This document shows, piece by piece, positions 34,646-43,964 of a DNA stretch of 64,000 nt. The translations under genes and the position numbers were made by a program. Under the pieces are notes generated by a model that ran no database searches, was not told where the DNA came from, and saw only the letters and a list, made by a program, of their open reading frames with translations. Every line of letters starts with the position of its first letter. Positions within the stretch are counted from its first letter, which is position 1. The DNA is from Ilyomonas sp963790435. GTDB lineage: Bacteria > Bacteroidota > Bacteroidia > Chitinophagales > Chitinophagaceae. The stretch covers positions 372,001-436,000 of the forward strand of contig CAWBOI010000006.1 of the NCBI GenBank assembly GCA_963790435.1, given 5' to 3'.

Positions 34646-34903
34646 ACTGTCTTAGTCGTATTTTTCGTGTTTAGGTAATGCCGGTATTAACACAACTATT
34701 ATAATGCCGTAAGTATGGGTTGCTTTAAATTTTTCTTTAGGTAAGAAACTTTTTCCGGTGAAATAAAAAGGAGTACAACAATGAAGATTTGTTCGGGTCG
34801 TATCTGTTTCTGCTAACCTGTGGCAAGTGAATTGCACTCGATTCATCTCTTCTTCTGTTTTCGTTTTGCAGAAAAAGTAAAATCAATTTTCTTTGTTCGG
34901 AGT

Positions 34904-35746
34904 ATGAAACACAAGCGCATAAACAATCGATTGAATTGCTGGCTGCTAATCGCATTAATCACTTTGTTTTTCTTTCCTCTGTTGCCTGTTCATGCACAGG
35001 ATAACTATGAAATTCAGGTATATGAATCGCCTACGGTTCCTAAGAATTATACAATGGTTGAGTTGCACAGCAACTTCACAACAAGCGGTACAACAACCAA
35101 GATAAACGATGTGTATCCCACCAGTCATAATCTTCACGAAACGATTGAAATCACACATGGTTTTGCACCTAATTTTGAGATTGGTTTTTATTTTTTCAAC
35201 TCGATTGGCAGCGATGGCAGAACGGCTTATGTAGGTAGCCATATTCGTCCGCGCTTTACAGCCCCTGATCGTTGGAATCTCCCGTTTGGCGCCAGTTTGA
35301 GCACAGAAGTCGGATATCAGAAAAGAAGTTTTTCAGAAGACGACTGGACGCTGGAAATCCGACCTATTATTGACAAAACATTGGGGAATCTTTACATCTC
35401 TATCAACCCGACTGTTGATAAATCTCTTCATGGATTAAACAGCCATCAGGGCTTCGTGTTTTCGCCCAATGTGATGGCTCAGTATTCAATTAATAAAGTG
35501 GTTTCGCCTGCACTGGAGTATTATGGTTCGATTGGACCTTTCCGGCAGTTCTTGCCCTGGGGACAACAAGATGAACAATTGTTTGTGGCTGTGAATGTAG
35601 ATGTATCGCCCGACTGGGAATTGAACGCTGGTTACGGTTTTGGTTTTACCAGTTTGGCAGACAAAAAAATCATCAAATGTATTGTTGGCTATCGCATCAA
35701 ACCATCAAAAAAGCAGCGGGTTGCTGTAGCGCCGGTAGCCAATTGA
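34904..35746 (+). CDS. Outer-membrane beta-barrel-like protein
   Basis: ATG 34904 (MKHKRINNRLNCWLLIALIT) gives a signal peptide ending near PVHAQ; an upstream extension to 34820 lacks one. About 255 mature residues of alternating strands follow: YEIQVYESPTVPKNYTMVEL, ETIEITHGFAPNFEIGFYFF, SLSTEVGYQKR, WELNAGYGFGF. This resembles small barrels of the MetA/phenol-degradation type that sit in the outer membrane. The cargo is unknown. It is transcribed alone. Confidence 0.72.
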   Translation: MKHKRINNRLNCWLLIALITLFFFPLLPVHAQDNYEIQVYESPTVPKNYTMVELHSNFTTSGTTTKINDVYPTSHNLHETIEITHGFAPNFEIGFYFFNSIGSDGRTAYVGSHIRPRFTAPDRWNLPFGASLSTEVGYQKRSFSEDDWTLEIRPIIDKTLGNLYISINPTVDKSLHGLNSHQGFVFSPNVMAQYSINKVVSPALEYYGSIGPFRQFLPWGQQDEQLFVAVNVDVSPDWELNAGYGFGFTSLADKKIIKCIVGYRIKPSKKQRVAVAPVAN

Positions 35747-35816
35747 TAGATTTGTTTGTAATGAAATAAACAGAAAGAATTTTGAATTGGCTGCAACCGA
35801 ATGCTTTCCTAACTTA

Positions 35817-37091
35817 TTAGCCATTATAAGTGCTGATATCAGTCTTTTCAGAAGGCAGGCGTTTTCTTCCTCCTAAAAAAACAAGGAGCGCTACTACCAC
35901 CGATGCTGCCATACTTAAAGCAAGTGGCAAGCTTCCTTTTTGTTGCAATAAACCCACAGCCGAAGATACCAGGCCACCAATGCCAATTTGTATAAAACCT
36001 AATAGTGCTGATGCGCTGCCAGCTGTTTTTGCGAATGGCGACATAGCAATAGCGGTTGCATTAGGTCCGCTGATTCCAACGCAGGACAGTATAATAAAAA
36101 GAAAGATAAGATGTCCTGTCAGAGATAAAACACTCAGCCATACAACTGCAAAAAACAAAAGGCTTGCAATGGTTTGCACAAAAAGAGCAACTGAAAAAAT
36201 GCGGGCACTACTGTATCGCTTTGTAAGCAAATGATTGAGTTGACTGCCACCAATAAAACCCACCGAAAGCAAGGCAAACACACCACCGTATTGGTGCGCT
36301 GTTAAATGGAAAAAATTCATAAACACTGCAGGCGAACCGGCAACATAAATGAATAATCCGGCAAACGCAAACGTGCCTGCAAACGCATACAAAAAGAATT
36401 GAGGCTCTGTAATGATTTGCCAAAATACGTTCACGATGGGCTTTGGCATAAGCGAAACACTTTTATCTGGAGCTGCACCTGTCGGAAGAAAAAAAATGGC
36501 TATTAAAAGAAGAATGGCAGCAATTATAGCCAGTACGATAAACACGCCATGCCATCCCCAAAGTGTGAGCACAAAGGAGCCAACGGAAGGTGCTAATAAT
36601 GGTGACAAACCAATTACCAAAATCAGAAACGAAATAATCGAAGCACTTTTTTCGGGCGGAAACAAATCCTGCACCATCGCAATGGCAGCCACTGAACCCA
36701 CACATCCACCCAATGCCTGAACAAAACGCATAAGTAACAAAGCATTCAACGTGTGGCAGGCAGTACAACCAAGCGTAGCAAAAATGTACAAAACCAAACC
36801 TATGTAAAGCGGTATCTTTCTGCCAAAGCGGTCGAGTAAAGGGCCATAAATAATTTGCCCGATGGCAAAGCCCAGAAAATAAGAGGAAACGCTCAGCGAC
36901 ATGTTTTCAACCGTGGTATGCAAGTCCTTTGCAATGGGCGGAAAGGCAGGCAGATACATATCTATTGAAAACGGCGTGAGTGTATCCAGCAAGCCCAATA
37001 TTAATATCAGAAAAAAAGTTTGTTGCGCAGTTCGTTGCGGTACAATTGCATTATTTGCAGAAGCTGGTTTGTTGGGTGCAAATGTTTCCAT
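35817..37091 (-). CDS. Bcr/CflA family drug-resistance exporter (MFS)
   Basis: 424 residues with 12 predicted helices. The start LGLLDTLTPFSIDMYLPAFP is typical of Bcr/CflA transporters, followed by the MFS motif A (GPLLDRFGRKIPLYIG) between helices 2 and 3, and RFVQALGGCVGSVAAIAMVQ in helix 4. It likely exports bicyclomycin-, chloramphenicol- or sulfonamide-like compounds by proton antiport. It has its own promoter region, with a copy of TTTGTTTTTGC at 37108-37118 just upstream. No regulator lies next to it. Confidence 0.92.
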   Translation of the reverse strand: METFAPNKPASANNAIVPQRTAQQTFFLILILGLLDTLTPFSIDMYLPAFPPIAKDLHTTVENMSLSVSSYFLGFAIGQIIYGPLLDRFGRKIPLYIGLVLYIFATLGCTACHTLNALLLMRFVQALGGCVGSVAAIAMVQDLFPPEKSASIISFLILVIGLSPLLAPSVGSFVLTLWGWHGVFIVLAIIAAILLLIAIFFLPTGAAPDKSVSLMPKPIVNVFWQIITEPQFFLYAFAGTFAFAGLFIYVAGSPAVFMNFFHLTAHQYGGVFALLSVGFIGGSQLNHLLTKRYSSARIFSVALFVQTIASLLFFAVVWLSVLSLTGHLIFLFIILSCVGISGPNATAIAMSPFAKTAGSASALLGFIQIGIGGLVSSAVGLLQQKGSLPLALSMAASVVVALLVFLGGRKRLPSEKTDISTYNG

Positions 37092-37258
37092 AGGATTGTG
37101 GTGTTGCTTTGTTTTTGCAGCAAAAATAAAAGCGTTAATGTAAGAGTTGCTTTTATTGTTGATTTCTCAAAACAAAAAATTATTCATTGCATTGTTTGTA
37201 ATCTTCAACAAAAGACAAGTTTGTTTTTGGCTTTATGTTTGTCTTCTGCTACGGACGT

Positions 37259-37903
37259 ATGAAAAAAATAAAAGCCGTAATTTTTGATATTGATGGAACA
37301 TTGGCAAACACAGTTCCACTCTGCATTGCAGCGTTTCGCAAAGCAGTAGAGCCGTTGGTGCATCGCCCTTTGTCGGACGAAGAAATCATGTCTCATTTCG
37401 GACCTGATGAAGAAGGGACAATCAAATCATTAGCACCGGATGATTATAAAAAAGGCACTTCCGATTTCTTGCGGTTTTACGAAGCGATGCACGATGAGTA
37501 CGCTTCTGTTTTTGAGGGCATTCCCGAATTATTAAATGAACTAAAACAAAAAGGGGTGCATCTTACCATTGCCACCGGGAAAGGTAAATATACAACGGGC
37601 TTAACCCTGCATCGGTTGGAGCTTCAACCTTATTTTGAAGTGATTGAAAATGGCTCACCTGAAGGTTCAAAAAAAGCAGAATCCATCACTTCCATTTTGC
37701 AAACGTTGAACATGAGTAAAGAAGCAGCGGTTTATGTTGGCGATGCAACGAGCGATATTAAAGAAAGCCGAAAAGCCCGTGTGGGCGTAGTTTCTGCTGC
37801 ATGGTCGAAAACAGCAAAAGTAGAAGAGTTGAAAAAAGAACATCCCGATCATTTGTTTGCTTCCGTTGGTGCTTTTGCAAAATGGATAAAAGATAACACC
37901 TAA
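37259..37903 (+). CDS. HAD-superfamily phosphatase, phosphoglycolate phosphatase-like
   Basis: ATG 37259 gives KKIKAVIFDIDGTLANT with the catalytic DxD (motif I). Motif II is THLTIATGKG-like (VHLTIATGKG), motif III Lys lies near GSKKAES, and motif IV is YVGDATSDIKESRKA. About 214 residues with a helical cap between motifs I and II, as in class I beta-phosphoglucomutase/Gph relatives. It hydrolyses a small phosphate ester, identity unknown. It precedes an ABC exporter by 51 bp and may be read through into it. Confidence 0.88.
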   Translation: MKKIKAVIFDIDGTLANTVPLCIAAFRKAVEPLVHRPLSDEEIMSHFGPDEEGTIKSLAPDDYKKGTSDFLRFYEAMHDEYASVFEGIPELLNELKQKGVHLTIATGKGKYTTGLTLHRLELQPYFEVIENGSPEGSKKAESITSILQTLNMSKEAAVYVGDATSDIKESRKARVGVVSAAWSKTAKVEELKKEHPDHLFASVGAFAKWIKDNT

Positions 37904-37919
37904 GCTCTCTTTGGTAAGG

Positions 37920-37950
37920 TTTGTTTTTGCCTCTTTTTTCTTTATATTCA
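37920..37950 (+). promoter_or_regulatory. Bacteroidota-type promoter directly in front of an ABC exporter gene
   Basis: TTTG (37920-37923), 19 bases, then TATATTCA (37943-37950) fits the Bacteroidota consensus TTTG-N19-TAnnTTTG closely. The ATG of the next gene is at 37955, so transcription would begin at or next to the start codon. The -33 half is the TTTGTTTTTGC motif. Confidence 0.55.
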
Positions 37951-37954
37951 CAGA

Positions 37955-39811
37955 ATGGCATTGGAAAAAAGAGGTGAAAACAAAAGCACGCAACGCAGCG
38001 CGCAGCAACAGCTTAATTTCAAAGACAAACTTTCCTCACTCCGCAACCTGCCGCGCTTTTTTAGTTTGGTATGGCAAACCAACAAGTGGATGACGATTAT
38101 AAACGCATTGCTGCGCATCATCCGTTCTGCAACGCCGGTTGCAATCTTATATGTTGGTAAGTTAATTATTGATGAAGTCATTCACATGGCAAGGCTGCAT
38201 GGCGCTGCTTCTCATACGCATTTGTGGTGGTTGGTGGGCGCCGAATTTGTTCTTGCCATTGCTTCCGATGCACTGAGCCGGGCTATTACTTTGATGGATA
38301 GTTTGTTGGGCGATTTGTTCTCCAACTATACTTCCGTAAAACTCATGAAACACGCTGCCACATTGGATTTAGACCAATTTGAAAACAGCGAGTTTTACGA
38401 TAAATTAGAAAGAGCCAGAGTGCAAACTACTGGCCGCACCATTTTGCTTTCGCAGGTGTTGAGCCAGATGCAGGATTTAATTACGATGGGCTTTTTAGCA
38501 GCGGGTTTGCTGGCGTTTAACGCGTGGCTCATCTTACTTCTTTTGGTGGCTGTCATTCCTGCGTTTATTGGCGAGTCTTATTTTAATGATCGCTCGTATG
38601 CGTTATCAAGAAGGCAAACGCCGCAACGTCGCGAACTGGATTATATGCGTTACATCGCTGCGAGCGATGAAACTGCAAAAGAAGTAAAGTTGTTCGGCTT
38701 GTCTTCATTTTTAATTGAACGTTTTCAAACCCTGGCGAATCAGTTTTTTAACGATAACAAACGACTTGCTATCAGCCGTTCTTCATGGGGAACAGTGTTG
38801 TCAATGCTGGGCAGCGCAGGTTATTATGGCGCTTATATTTTCATCATTTTACAAGCTATTGGAGGCGCTATAACCATTGGTACGCTTACCTTTCTGGCAG
38901 GTTCGTTCCGGCAATTGCGCAGCTTATTGGAAGGCATTTTCATTCGCTTTACTTCTGTATCGCAGGGCGCAGTTTATCTTACTGATTTCTTTGATTTTTT
39001 TACCATTCAATCAGCCATCATACAACCGAAACATCCATTGCCTTTTCCAAGCCCAATCCGGCAAGGGTTTGTTTTTGAAGATGTTGGTTTCAAATACAGC
39101 AATAGTAACAAATGGGCAAACCGTCATCTCTCTTTTACGCTTCATCCTGACGAAAAGCTGGCGTTGGTAGGAGAGAACGGCGCCGGCAAAACCACGCTGG
39201 TAAAGCTTTTGGCGCGTTTGTACGATCCCACAGAAGGTTGTATTTTATTAGAAGGAATTGATTTAAAAGAATACGATTTGAACGAATTGAGGTTACATAT
39301 CGGCGTTATTTTTCAGGACTTTATCCGCTATCAATTGAGCGTTGCGCAGAATATTGCGGTGGGGCATATTAAGCAACAAAATGATCGTCCGTTAATTCAA
39401 TCTTCTGCTGAGCAAAGTCTTGCCCATCCGGTGATTGAAGCACTGCCTTTGCAATACGACCAGGCTTTAGGTAGACGCTTTAATGAAGGTGTGGAATTAT
39501 CAGGCGGTGAATGGCAAAAAATTGCGTTGGCAAGGGCTTACATGAAAGATGCGCAACTCTTGATTTTAGATGAGCCAACGGCAGCCTTGGATGCGCGTGC
39601 CGAGTATGAAGTGTTTCAACGCTTTGCCGATTTAACTAAGGGAAAAATGGCAGTGTTGATTTCGCATCGTTTCTCTACAGTGCGCATGGCTGACCGGATT
39701 TTGGTGTTGGATAAAGGACAACAATTAGAGATCGGGAGTCATGAAGAATTGTTGAAGAAAAACGGGCGTTATGCTGAATTGTTTTACTTGCAGGCGGCGG
39801 GTTATCGGTAA
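37955..39811 (+). CDS. ABC exporter, fused permease-ATPase
   Basis: 618 residues: an N-terminal transmembrane domain with about six helices (first near AILYVGKLIIDEV, last near IFIILQAIGGAITIG), then an ATPase domain with Walker A (GENGAGKTTLVKLL), Q loop (VIFQDFIRYQLSV), signature (LSGGEWQKIALARAY), Walker B (LLILDEPTAALD) and switch His (VLISHRFSTV). It works as a homodimer or with a partner; the substrate (drug, lipid or peptide) is not evident. No other ABC gene adjoins it. Ends in a hairpin terminator 120 bp on. Confidence 0.9.
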   Translation: MALEKRGENKSTQRSAQQQLNFKDKLSSLRNLPRFFSLVWQTNKWMTIINALLRIIRSATPVAILYVGKLIIDEVIHMARLHGAASHTHLWWLVGAEFVLAIASDALSRAITLMDSLLGDLFSNYTSVKLMKHAATLDLDQFENSEFYDKLERARVQTTGRTILLSQVLSQMQDLITMGFLAAGLLAFNAWLILLLLVAVIPAFIGESYFNDRSYALSRRQTPQRRELDYMRYIAASDETAKEVKLFGLSSFLIERFQTLANQFFNDNKRLAISRSSWGTVLSMLGSAGYYGAYIFIILQAIGGAITIGTLTFLAGSFRQLRSLLEGIFIRFTSVSQGAVYLTDFFDFFTIQSAIIQPKHPLPFPSPIRQGFVFEDVGFKYSNSNKWANRHLSFTLHPDEKLALVGENGAGKTTLVKLLARLYDPTEGCILLEGIDLKEYDLNELRLHIGVIFQDFIRYQLSVAQNIAVGHIKQQNDRPLIQSSAEQSLAHPVIEALPLQYDQALGRRFNEGVELSGGEWQKIALARAYMKDAQLLILDEPTAALDARAEYEVFQRFADLTKGKMAVLISHRFSTVRMADRILVLDKGQQLEIGSHEELLKKNGRYAELFYLQAAGYR

Positions 39812-39931
39812 AGTTGTAAATTGAATTGATTAAGTAAGGTGAACAAAAATCTGAATTGTTCCGAATGGCTTTTTGTAGTGTTGTAGTTGTTTATGGCAAT
39901 TAAGTACCAAAAGTGCGTTAATTACAAATGA

Positions 39932-39959
39932 AAAAGAGCAGTTTTTCAACTGCTCTTTT
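39932..39959 (+). terminator. Hairpin terminator after ABC exporter
   Basis: AAAAGAGCAG and CTGCTCTTTT form a perfect 10-bp stem with loop TTTTTCAA and a T-rich 3' side. The rest of 39812-40166 is AT-rich, gene-free DNA with GAGTTAAC present twice (about 39967 and 40072). Confidence 0.8.
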
Positions 39960-40166
39960 CTGCAAGAGTTAACTCGTAAAGGCGAAATAATGAATCTAAA
40001 TGACTAAAAAAATGAAACTAACTAAAGTAAAATTTAAATAAACAAATAAAAAGACTAAAACGAGACGAGAGTTAACCGGTTGCGGTGTGAAGGTATGCAA
40101 TAGAAATTAAAAATGAGATAAATGTTTTCAAACAAGCAGTAGTTTGTAATACTTCTATAAGACCAT

Positions 40167-40215
40167 ATCACAAAACAAAAGCCTTGCAGAATGTGCAAGG
40201 CTTTTGTTTTGTGAT
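40167..40215 (-). terminator. Perfect 22-bp stem terminator overlapping the tRNA-Arg 3' end
   Basis: ATCACAAAACAAAAGCCTTGCA and its exact complement (two 22-base arms, 40167-40188 and 40194-40215) flank GAATG. Read on the minus strand the hairpin starts inside the tRNA acceptor (GATCAC), so the terminator stem and the tRNA 3' end share bases. Confidence 0.85.
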
Positions 40216-40285
40216 CCGGATTGGATTCGAACCAATGACCTACTGCTTAGAAGGCAGTTGCTCTATCCAGCTGAGCTACCGAACC
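40212..40285 (-). tRNA. tRNA-Arg (anticodon TCT)
   Basis: A 74-nt tRNA with acceptor arms GGTTCGG / CCGGATC (two G-T pairs), D arm GCTCAGCTGGATAGAGC, anticodon stem-loop CTGC-CTTCTAA-GCAG (anticodon TCT, AGA codon), T arm ATTGG-TTCGAAT-CCAAT and discriminator A. CCA is not encoded. Confidence 0.95.
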
Positions 40286-40300
40286 TTATTTTGTTTTTGT

Positions 40301-40376
40301 GATCCGGATTGGATTCGAACTATTCTTAAGATATTTAAGACTCTTCAGTGTTCTAACTACTGAACCAAAATTGGCG
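40301..40376 (-). pseudogene. tRNA-like remnant sharing the 3' end of tRNA-Arg
   Basis: GATCCGGATTGGATTCGAAC (40301-40320) repeats the tRNA-Arg 3' end (40213-40232) exactly, and the preceding TTTTG(T)TTTTGT is shared too. Beyond that the sequence differs: a D-arm-like GTTC-AGTAGTTA-GAAC is present, but the T stem cannot pair (AATAG against CCAAT) and there is no matching 5' acceptor. It is a chimeric, non-functional tRNA piece. Confidence 0.7.
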
Positions 40377-40419
40377 GCAAAACTAATTATTCATTCCTTT
40401 GTAACCAAACGGTTTTGCT

Positions 40420-41094
40420 ATGGATGTAAAAATAGAAGAAAGCTGGAAGGGAGTGCTGAAAGACGAATTTGACAAACCTTATTTTCATCAGATTACTGCG
40501 CATTTAAAAACCGAGCGGGCCACGAGCGCTACTATTTATCCACCTGGCCCGCTCATCTTTAATGCGTTTAACACCACGCCGTTTGATGACGTAAAAGTTG
40601 TGCTGTTGGGACAAGACCCGTATCATGGAAAAGGGCAGGCGATGGGCTTGAGCTTTTCTGTTCCCGATGGTGTAAAACCACCGCCTTCATTGGAAAATAT
40701 TTTTAAAGAATTGCATACCGATGTTGGCATGAACATACCGCACGCGGGCAACCTTACGCCATGGGCAAACCAGGGTGTGTTTTTATTGAATTCTATTTTA
40801 ACGGTTCGCGCTAAAGAACCAGCATCACATCAAAAAATAGGCTGGCAACAGTTTACGGATAAAGTGATACAGGTGATTTCTGACAAAAAAGAAGGCGTAG
40901 TGTTTTTGTTGTGGGGCAAGTTTGCACAGGAAAAACAAGTGCTGATTGATGAAACCAAACACTTTGTTTTAAAAGCCGCACACCCTTCTCCCTACAGTGC
41001 AGATAAAGGCTTTTTTGGATGCCGCCATTTCAGCAAAGCCAACGATTTATTAATCAAACAGGGCAAAGACCCGATTGATTGGAGCTTGCCATAG
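40420..41094 (+). CDS. ung: Uracil-DNA glycosylase, family 1
   Basis: 224 residues with the full family-1 set: water-activating loop GQDPYHGKGQAMGLSFSV (Asp66), the Pro-rich VKPPPSLENIFKEL loop, the uracil-binding strand GVFLLNSILTVR and the minor-groove loop HPSPYSADKGFFG. It removes uracil from DNA to start base-excision repair. It is a single gene, followed by the convergent uxaC. Confidence 0.97.
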   Translation: MDVKIEESWKGVLKDEFDKPYFHQITAHLKTERATSATIYPPGPLIFNAFNTTPFDDVKVVLLGQDPYHGKGQAMGLSFSVPDGVKPPPSLENIFKELHTDVGMNIPHAGNLTPWANQGVFLLNSILTVRAKEPASHQKIGWQQFTDKVIQVISDKKEGVVFLLWGKFAQEKQVLIDETKHFVLKAAHPSPYSADKGFFGCRHFSKANDLLIKQGKDPIDWSLP

Positions 41095-41111
41095 TTTACA
41101 GGTTAACAGCT

Positions 41112-42521
41112 TTACTTTGCGCTAAAATTGAAGTAGTTAACGGCATTATGATAACAAATATCCCGGATGATTTTACCTGTCCATTCTACATCGTTCGGTA
41201 ATTCACCTTGCTCTATTTCTTCACCCAAAAGATTACATAAAATGCGACGAAAATATTCATGTCGCGGATACGATAAAAAGCTTCTCGAATCGGTAAGCAT
41301 ACCAACAAAACACGAAAGCAAACCTGCGTTGGATAAGGTGTTCAACTGGTTGGTCATGCCGTCTTTCTGATCTAAAAACCACCATGCCGAACCCCATTGC
41401 ATTTTACCTCTTACCGAGCCATCATTAAAGTTGCCAATCATCGTTGCCATCACTTCATTATCGGCAGGATTAAGGTTGTACAAAATGGTTTTCGCAAGTT
41501 TGTTTTTGCTGTTTAATTGATCAAGAAAAAGGGATAATGATTTTGCCTGCTGAAAATCGCCAATCGAATCCCATCCTGTATCTGCACCCAGGGTTCTCAT
41601 CGCCCTTGAATTGTTGTTTCGCAAAGCGCCCAAATGAAACTGCTGCACCCAGTTTTTCTCACTATCCCATTCGGCGAAGTAGAGCAGCATTGCGCTTTTA
41701 AATTGCCGTTGTTGTTGCATAGAAATATTGTTGCCTGAACGAAGCTGAGTGAATGTAAGTTGAATATCATTCTCTGTAAAATCAGCGGCATAAATTTCTT
41801 CCAACCCATGATCTGAAATACAACAACCAAAGCTTGCAAAAAAATCATGACGACTTTTTAAAGCGTCTAAAAAATCGGCAAAAACAAAGATCGAGATATT
41901 CGAAACCGCTTCTAATTTTTCGATGTAAGAGTTGAATGTTCTTGCGTCGCTCACATCCATTGCTTTATCGGGACGAAACGTAGGCAGCACGCGGATTTCA
42001 AAGCTGTCATCTTTTATTTTTTGATGATGTTTCAACGTGTCAATTGGGTCATCGGTAGTACAAACCACCTGTACCTTCATGCGGCGCAGAAGATTGCGAA
42101 TAGAATATTCTTTTGTTCCTAATTTTTGAGAACATTCATCATAAATTTTTCTCGCGGAAGCAGGTTTTAGAATGTCATCAATACCAAAATATCGTTGCAA
42201 TTCTAAATGCGTCCAGTGATAGAGTGGATTGCGCAATGTGTAAGGCACAGTTGTCGCCCATTGTTCAAACTTTTGCCAATCGCTTTTATTGCCGGTTATA
42301 AAATGTTCATCCACACCATTGGTTCGCATGGCACGCCATTTATAGTGGTCGCCATATAACCAGGCTTGTGTGAGGTTTTCAAACTGCATGTCATCTGCAA
42401 TTTGTTGTGGCGAAAGATGACAGTGATAATCTATAATCGGCATCGGCGCAGCATACTCGTGATATAACGTCTGCGCCGTTCCATTTTGCAGTAAAAACTG
42501 ATTGTCTAAAAATGCTTTCAT
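41112..42521 (-). CDS. uxaC: Uronate (glucuronate/galacturonate) isomerase
   Basis: 469 residues of the UxaC amidohydrolase-like family: IIDYHCHLSPQQIADDMQFE with the HxH at the N-terminus, the TQAWLYGDHYKWRAMRTNGV segment, TTDDPIDTLKHH, and AWWFLDQKDGMTNQLN near the end. It converts D-glucuronate to fructuronate and D-galacturonate to tagaturonate, the substrate of UxaB encoded at 56985. The genes are 14 kb apart and not in one operon. No uxaA, kdgK or kdgA is in the window. Confidence 0.95.
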   Translation of the reverse strand: MKAFLDNQFLLQNGTAQTLYHEYAAPMPIIDYHCHLSPQQIADDMQFENLTQAWLYGDHYKWRAMRTNGVDEHFITGNKSDWQKFEQWATTVPYTLRNPLYHWTHLELQRYFGIDDILKPASARKIYDECSQKLGTKEYSIRNLLRRMKVQVVCTTDDPIDTLKHHQKIKDDSFEIRVLPTFRPDKAMDVSDARTFNSYIEKLEAVSNISIFVFADFLDALKSRHDFFASFGCCISDHGLEEIYAADFTENDIQLTFTQLRSGNNISMQQQRQFKSAMLLYFAEWDSEKNWVQQFHLGALRNNNSRAMRTLGADTGWDSIGDFQQAKSLSLFLDQLNSKNKLAKTILYNLNPADNEVMATMIGNFNDGSVRGKMQWGSAWWFLDQKDGMTNQLNTLSNAGLLSCFVGMLTDSRSFLSYPRHEYFRRILCNLLGEEIEQGELPNDVEWTGKIIRDICYHNAVNYFNFSAK

Positions 42522-42596
42522 AGCGGTTGATGTTAACGTAGCTTGCTCATAATTCTATTGTAGAAATTGTAATGCCAACGTTCTCTTTCAAACCCT

Positions 42597-43382
42597 TTAC
42601 CCGAAAATAGTGTTCAATACTTTTGCCAGATGGATACCGCCTTTCAACAGTTGCTCGTTTAAAGTATCTATATGGTTGTAGTTGTAGAGATAGCTTAACT
42701 TTTCATGTTCTCCATTCACTTCCTGCACCAGTTCTTCACCTATTGAATAGGAATCGAACAACCATTGACTGATGGGCTGTTGCTTCCACAATTTGATTTG
42801 CGCAGCTTTTGCATGATCAATGGCAGCCGCATATTCGGTATAACTCAATTGCTGAAAGTTGATCAAATCCGTATCCCACACTTTGTGCAGGTTGGAAGAT
42901 TCATTAAACCACGAAACTTTAATGCCATTGCCGCCTTTTTCCGTACCAATGGTATGAAGCGGTTGATGAATGTCTTCAACAATATGAATAAGCAACTTTA
43001 AGTACATTACCTTTTTATCTTTTGGCAGTTGTTTGTTTTTTAATTGCGCCGATAAAAAGTTGATTTTAGTGTAAGCATCGGTAGCGGTATCTTCTTTTAA
43101 AAACGATTGCAAAGACGCGTAATTCAGGTTATCCGGCAAGTCAATATAATGCCATGAGCTTAAGTAATTATAAACCGTATCAGCTTTGATAAAATCTGCC
43201 CAGTTGCTTGCCATGGCAATGCTTTCATCACCCAGAATAGAAGCTATGGCAAGCTGCGCTTTTTTGGTAAGATGGTGCGATGCAATTTCGCCGCAAACGC
43301 GGTGTCCTTGCGTACCCCACGCAAAACAAAAATGAGGCAAATACAAAATTGTGCAGAATAAAAATGCTCTTATCGCTTTCAT
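42597..43382 (-). CDS. Secreted S1/P1-type nuclease
   Basis: 261 residues. The signal peptide ends at CFA, leaving an N-terminal Trp (WGTQGHRVCGEIASHHL), which is itself a zinc ligand in this family. Other ligands are visible: SNWADFIK, SWHYIDLP, HIVEDIHQPLH and NLHKVWDTDLI. It degrades single-stranded nucleic acid and removes 3'-phosphates outside the cell, likely for phosphate or nucleoside supply. Monocistronic. Confidence 0.93.
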   Translation of the reverse strand: MKAIRAFLFCTILYLPHFCFAWGTQGHRVCGEIASHHLTKKAQLAIASILGDESIAMASNWADFIKADTVYNYLSSWHYIDLPDNLNYASLQSFLKEDTATDAYTKINFLSAQLKNKQLPKDKKVMYLKLLIHIVEDIHQPLHTIGTEKGGNGIKVSWFNESSNLHKVWDTDLINFQQLSYTEYAAAIDHAKAAQIKLWKQQPISQWLFDSYSIGEELVQEVNGEHEKLSYLYNYNHIDTLNEQLLKGGIHLAKVLNTIFG

Positions 43383-43493
43383 AAAAACTTGATTGTAGTT
43401 TGAAACGATAAAAGTAAAGCAGGAAGGCTTTATGTGATATGATTTGAATGTTATTTATACAACACTCAATTCATTTTTGTTTTTACAATTATT

Positions 43494-43805
43494 TTATGCC
43501 TGCGCCGAAGGTCCGCCAAAATTCAAGGGAAGTTCAATCTGCTCAAGGTCTTTAATCTTACCATGCGCAGCTTCGTATCGCTCTACATTTTCCTGCAGGG
43601 CTTTCATAAAACGCTTAGCGTGCATGGGCGTAAAAATTACTCTCGATTTTACACGGCTTTTGGGCGTGCCGGGCATCACATTTACAAAGTCAATTACAAA
43701 CTCAGCGTGGCTATGAGTGATGATGGCAAGATTGGCATAAGAACCTTCAGCCACTTCTTCAGAAATCTCAATGTTCAACTGGTTTTGCTGCGGTTGTTCA
43801 GGCAT
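43494..43805 (-). CDS. DUF3467 protein
   Basis: 103 residues: acidic start (QLNIEISEEVAEGSYANLAI), then a strand-rich core HSHAEFVIDFVNVMPGTPKS and the helix MHAKRFMKALQENVERYEAA, matching DUF3467. In many Bacteroidota this gene is found just after rpoC; here neither rpoC nor rpoB is nearby (rpoB is 36 kb away), which fits a broken rpo neighbourhood. The function is unknown. Confidence 0.88.
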   Translation of the reverse strand: MPEQPQQNQLNIEISEEVAEGSYANLAIITHSHAEFVIDFVNVMPGTPKSRVKSRVIFTPMHAKRFMKALQENVERYEAAHGKIKDLEQIELPLNFGGPSAQA

Positions 43806-43964
43806 GAAATATTTTTAAAATGAACGCAAAATTAGCCTCTTTTCAGTTTACAAAATAAGATTGTTGCCAAACTTAATTTTTGAATTTATAGGCAAAAATA
43901 AATGGGTAAGAGGCGATACTGAAATTAACACCGTATCTTTTTATTTTATAAATATTTTCGGCTT

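Noticed and set aside
34652..34846. 64-codon minus-strand frame next to the 118-residue hypothetical gene
   Set aside because: No start context or motif, His/Thr/Cys composition looks random, overlaps the upstream region of the beta-barrel gene.
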